Origin: a virus
Length of the DNA stretch: 22,786 nt
Reading direction: 5' to 3' (one strand)
Virus record (IMG/VR): IMGVR_UViG_3300029268_001969
Coordinates: 1-22,786 of that record
Shown: positions 19,500 to 22,786 of the stretch, piece after piece
Position numbering within the stretch: position 1 is the stretch's first letter
Layout of the letters: every line of letters starts with the position of its first letter
The notes under the pieces: generated by a model
The model's input: the letters and a program-made list of their open reading frames with translations, nothing else
What the model was told of the DNA's origin: nothing
Databases searched by the model: none
Translations under genes and position numbers: made by a program

Positions 19500-22235
19500 A
19501 TGAGGCTGGATCTCCACATCGATCTGCAAAACCGGGTGTTGATCCCGGACCCCGAGACCCGCGGGGCCGTCGCCCTCAATTTCATGCAGGGCGACACTTA
19601 CGAGGTTGTTCTCCACGGCTGGCGTCCTGTGACCAACTCGGCGTCGTTTGCGCTTTATGAAGCCGCCAGCATCGCATGGCACACGCTCGCAGCGGGAGTG
19701 CTGCTCATTGACGCGGCTCCAAAAGGCGGCACATTCAAGGTCAAGATCGGCGACGATTCCACTGCCGCCCTCGATTGGGATATCTCTAAAACCGCTCTCG
19801 CCGTCGCGCTGAATGCCCTCGCCTCGGTCACTGCCGCCGGCGGACTCACGATCCTCGAGGACGGCCCGGAGCATTTCTACATCGTCCAGTGGACGATCCC
19901 GGACAATGCGATCGAAATCGAATTTCCGATTGACGATAACAAGTTGACCCCGCTTTGCATCCCGCAGGTGCGGGTGGATGAAGCGATCTCGGGCAAGGTC
20001 AACCTCAAGCTCGTGCGGGCCCCGGTCGCGTTCACGAACCAGTTTGCCTTGCCAGCTCCTCCGGCAGTCACGGTCACCCGCGTGCGGGCGGGCAGCGCGC
20101 TGCGCAACGAGGTCCAGCGGCTGACGATCCCCGCCGCGGCCGTGGGCAGCTTCGCGCTGGCCAGCGGCAAGGTGCTCCCCGTTTCCACCGTCACGGCCTC
20201 CGCGATCGCGGATTCCCTCAACGCGCAATACACCGCGCTCGACGCTGCCGATATCCGGTATGTGGTCACCGCGCGGGATCGCGGGCTTTTCGATATCGAG
20301 TTCATCGGCGCGTTTGCCCAGACCGCGAAGGATCTCACGGCGGTAGAAATGTTCGACCAGGTGGCGATCGATTCCCCTACGGCCTCGCTGCCGTTCACCT
20401 CGACGGCGATCGAGGATGTCCTCGCCGGGGCGCGAAACATTCCGATGGTCTTTGAGATCGTCGCCGCTGACGAGGCGGGCGCTGAGGATACCATCGTCCA
20501 ACAAGCCTGCACGCTGATCAACGATGGGCTCAGTGCCGGAGTTGCCGCCTACATCGCCGCTGTGGCCACCCGCACGGATACCGTCTATGTCTATCCCCTC
20601 GAGACCGATCCCGTTGCCATCGGTCTCCTCGGGCAAAAGTTCTCCACTCCGGCCCTGGCGGAAGATTTCGTTTACACGCACGATTTCAACACCCGTGAGG
20701 TTGAGGTTGTCGTGCTGGAAAAAATCGCCGATGCCCCGGATAAGTTCCGCCAGGTCATGGATGACGAATTCGAGGTGGACGTCATCAATGCGAATCAAGT
20801 CCAGGTCTGGTTCGGAAAAGAGATCCCCGCCTCCCCGGCTCTTGGCAGCATGAATGTCTGGGTGCGCTCGCTCAACGCGATGCCGATCCTCAATGCCCAC
20901 CGGCACCCGACTGACCAGGTGGACGGCGTGGGCGCTCGCGATGGCCAGACGCTCACGGAGATCATCGAGGAGCTTTACAACAGCCTCCCGGCTGATTGGC
21001 CGAACATCCCGGCCAGCAAGATCATCGGCTCCCTCCTGTGGAGCCAGCTTGGCGGGCTCATCCCCGATGCCAAGATCCCCGTCAACATTCCCCGCCTCAA
21101 CGCCGGCGGCTACCTGGACATCTCCACGATCCCGCTCACGGTTCCCCGTCTGGATTCCGAAACCGGCGAGCTCGTCTATTGGGGGCTCAATACCGAAACC
21201 GGCGAGCTCGAACGCCGCGTGCTCGCCGATGCGGATGGCCTTCTCAACGCCGATCGCTTCGGCGATCTCTCCCGCATCCCAGGGTTTGCCGATGCCGTGA
21301 AAAAGGTTCTCTCCGGAGACGCGGCCAATGACCTGGCTCTCACGTTCGCGCTGCCGTCCTATCTGGAGCTTTACCCTGGCCGCGCAACAGCTGTCGCGGG
21401 CACGCTGGACGCCACGGTCCTGCCGACGTCTGGCACATTGATTCCCGCGGTGCGCAGCGCGACTGCCACGAACAAGGAAATGATCGGAAGCCTCGACGCT
21501 GCCACGCTGCCCCGCCCCGGCGGACTCCTCCCGGCGATCCACGATGCCACGATAGCCAACCTGACAATTCCCATTCCGGCCCCTGGCGCGCCCTACACGG
21601 GCAACGTTTACCTCAATGCGTCGGGTGCAGAGGTCTCATTGTCGGGAGGCATGGGTCGCAAGGGATCGAAGCTCAAGGCGGGCGAGCACGCGGTCTGCGA
21701 TGGCCGTCTTTGGTATCGCGTCGCCCGTGAGGGAACGACAACCAGCTACCACCCGACAGATTTCGAGCGCGAGCTTCTCATGCTCGACGTGAACGGCTCG
21801 ATGTTCCCTGTCGGATCGCTCTTCACCCTTCAACTGGATTTTGAGACGCAGATCATTCGCAGCGAGACCCGTGCGCAATGGGTGCTCATTGTGGAGATCG
21901 GAGCCTTTGCGGCGGTCGCCGGCGGCGCGGGAACCAACATCTCGGGCATCACATGGGGCGCGACTCCGGTCATCTCCTGCCCGATGCATCTGACCTCGAT
22001 CCGGACCCCGCACACGTTCGGCGTCCGCTTCACCTGCGGGTCCGCTACGATCGCGGGCGAAACCAAACTCTACCGCGGCGCATGGGCCACGACCGCTGTC
22101 GTTCCCGCCGGCCCTGGCTTCGCGGTCCGCGCCCGCCTCGCCCGCTTCGACACGGAGGACAGCCTCGCGGATCCCCGCGGCTACGTGTTCCTCGCCTTCA
22201 ACCCGCACAAGAAATCCTTGGCTACCATCGTTTGA
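19500..22235 (+). CDS. Large tail fibre / receptor-binding protein
   Basis: The 911-residue protein is probably the main distal fibre that contacts the host surface. The N-terminal 450 residues hold Ala/Thr/Val-rich beta modules; two segments, about 85-140 and 205-265, share an alternation of SALAVALNAL-like helix and TAAGGLTI-like strand. At 465-476 lies NAHRHPTDQVDG, a His-rich motif form often seen in tail fibres. A 29-residue tandem repeat follows (634-662 and 663-about 690, each with LDA-TLP, G-L-PA, AT-N), then a beta-rich C-terminus with a WYRVAREGTTTSYHPTDF segment. A short repeat with ETGEL occurs at about 555-580. Start ATG 19500, three bases after a heptad array, without Shine-Dalgarno. 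Confidence 0.7.
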   Translation: MRLDLHIDLQNRVLIPDPETRGAVALNFMQGDTYEVVLHGWRPVTNSASFALYEAASIAWHTLAAGVLLIDAAPKGGTFKVKIGDDSTAALDWDISKTALAVALNALASVTAAGGLTILEDGPEHFYIVQWTIPDNAIEIEFPIDDNKLTPLCIPQVRVDEAISGKVNLKLVRAPVAFTNQFALPAPPAVTVTRVRAGSALRNEVQRLTIPAAAVGSFALASGKVLPVSTVTASAIADSLNAQYTALDAADIRYVVTARDRGLFDIEFIGAFAQTAKDLTAVEMFDQVAIDSPTASLPFTSTAIEDVLAGARNIPMVFEIVAADEAGAEDTIVQQACTLINDGLSAGVAAYIAAVATRTDTVYVYPLETDPVAIGLLGQKFSTPALAEDFVYTHDFNTREVEVVVLEKIADAPDKFRQVMDDEFEVDVINANQVQVWFGKEIPASPALGSMNVWVRSLNAMPILNAHRHPTDQVDGVGARDGQTLTEIIEELYNSLPADWPNIPASKIIGSLLWSQLGGLIPDAKIPVNIPRLNAGGYLDISTIPLTVPRLDSETGELVYWGLNTETGELERRVLADADGLLNADRFGDLSRIPGFADAVKKVLSGDAANDLALTFALPSYLELYPGRATAVAGTLDATVLPTSGTLIPAVRSATATNKEMIGSLDAATLPRPGGLLPAIHDATIANLTIPIPAPGAPYTGNVYLNASGAEVSLSGGMGRKGSKLKAGEHAVCDGRLWYRVAREGTTTSYHPTDFERELLMLDVNGSMFPVGSLFTLQLDFETQIIRSETRAQWVLIVEIGAFAAVAGGAGTNISGITWGATPVISCPMHLTSIRTPHTFGVRFTCGSATIAGETKLYRGAWATTAVVPAGPGFAVRARLARFDTEDSLADPRGYVFLAFNPHKKSLATIV

Positions 22236-22239
22236 TTTT

Positions 22240-22786
22240 ATGGCCGCTCCCGTCATCAATACCACCACTTCGGTCCTCGGCTACAAGCAGTGGGAAGCCT
22301 GGGAATATCAGCCCTACGCGACGAACACGCCGACATCGTGGTCCTGCCCGAATCTCCCCGCTGGCCTCGCGATCGACGCGGGCACAGGGAAGATCTCCGG
22401 CGCTGCGGAGGCCCCGGGGGTTTTCGTCTGCGGACTCACTGCGACGAATGGCGACGGAACCAGCGCGCCGCTTGTTCTTACGATCGGCATCGAGGCCGCG
22501 AATGCCGCGCTCACCAGCTCAGGATACGAGGTCAAAATTGATGTGGCAAAGCGCACGGTTGAGTTCATCGCGGCTTCGGCTGGCTCCTCGCAGACGGTGG
22601 AGAAAACCGTCACGAGCGCGGACACGACGACCAAGACGACAGGCACGCAGACGGTGGACGCCAATGCGCCTCACCTTTTCGCCAAGGAGGGCGACGATCT
22701 CCTGCTGTGGATTTCGTTTCAAAAGAACGGCCAGAACCTCGATCTCGACGTGCAGAGCCTCGCGATCGCGATCAAGGAATATGAGC
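22240..22786 (+). CDS. Putative Ig-like domain protein, 5' part (runs off window)
   Basis: The frame starts at ATG 22240, five bases after the stop of the fibre gene, and is open to the end of the window (182 residues seen). Residues about 14-78 match the pattern of the putative Ig (He_PIG) fold: EAWEYQPYATNTP, then LPAGLAIDAGTGKISGAAEAPG, then GLTATNGDGTSAPLVLTI. A Thr/Ser-rich segment follows (TVEKTVTSADTTTKTTGTQTV). Such domains occur on tail fibres and are common in virion surface proteins. It is probably another tail-tip or fibre component. Confidence 0.65.
   Translation, partial: MAAPVINTTTSVLGYKQWEAWEYQPYATNTPTSWSCPNLPAGLAIDAGTGKISGAAEAPGVFVCGLTATNGDGTSAPLVLTIGIEAANAALTSSGYEVKIDVAKRTVEFIAASAGSSQTVEKTVTSADTTTKTTGTQTVDANAPHLFAKEGDDLLLWISFQKNGQNLDLDVQSLAIAIKEYE

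Noticed and set aside
19113-21542. 809-codon open frame on the minus strand
   Set aside because: It lies opposite the fibre gene, has low-complexity Arg/Gly/Asp/Glu-rich content, no leader signal, and fits the antisense shadow of GC-rich codon use.

Overview
The window is a block of a tailed-phage genome or prophage. Every supported gene lies on the + strand, and the order is lambda-like: replication gene end, control region, DNA methyltransferase, packaging (small and large terminase), head (connector, portal, S49 protease, scaffold candidate, major capsid), head completion, tail (terminator and tube candidates, frameshifted assembly chaperone, tape measure, distal tail genes) and tail fibre. 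No sheath gene is seen, which suggests a siphovirus. The 522-residue tape measure would specify a tail of roughly 80 nm. No integrase, repressor, lysis gene, tRNA or CRISPR array is seen. The host cannot be named from the sequence. High GC, scarce Shine-Dalgarno sites and intergenic heptanucleotide repeats make me lean towards Verrucomicrobiota, but this is a weak inference.

Layout. 3-830: C-terminal part of a primase-helicase. 831-1228: gene-poor, partly AT-rich region with dyad repeats and a G8 run, the best candidate for a control or cos-type region. 1229-4293: ParB-domain methyltransferase, PLD-like protein and putative small terminase, with overlapping ends. 4265-11225: GpA-type large terminase, connector, lambda-type portal, S49 head protease, coiled-coil scaffold candidate and capsid protein. 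11250-14621: head completion and early tail genes, ending in a G/GT-like pair joined by a predicted -1 frameshift. 14658-19147: tail genes around the tape measure. 19284-22786: a 58-residue gene, a 911-residue fibre-like protein and the start of an Ig-like protein that runs off the window.

The most interesting signals lie between the genes. (1) TTTGACA occurs seven times; every copy I found sits just before a gene start, six of them with 13-16 bases to the start codon. (2) Arrays of four or five heptanucleotide units fill many stop-to-start gaps. (3) A 16-bp palindrome in the tail operon matches the core of the bacterial centromere site parS. (4) A canonical slippery heptamer, CCCAAAC, is followed by a 12-bp stem at the tail chaperone. 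(5) The capsid gene has an N-terminal extension with two predicted membrane helices, plus an inserted domain. (6) The methyltransferase gene overlaps a PLD-family gene, which could be a restriction-modification-like pair.
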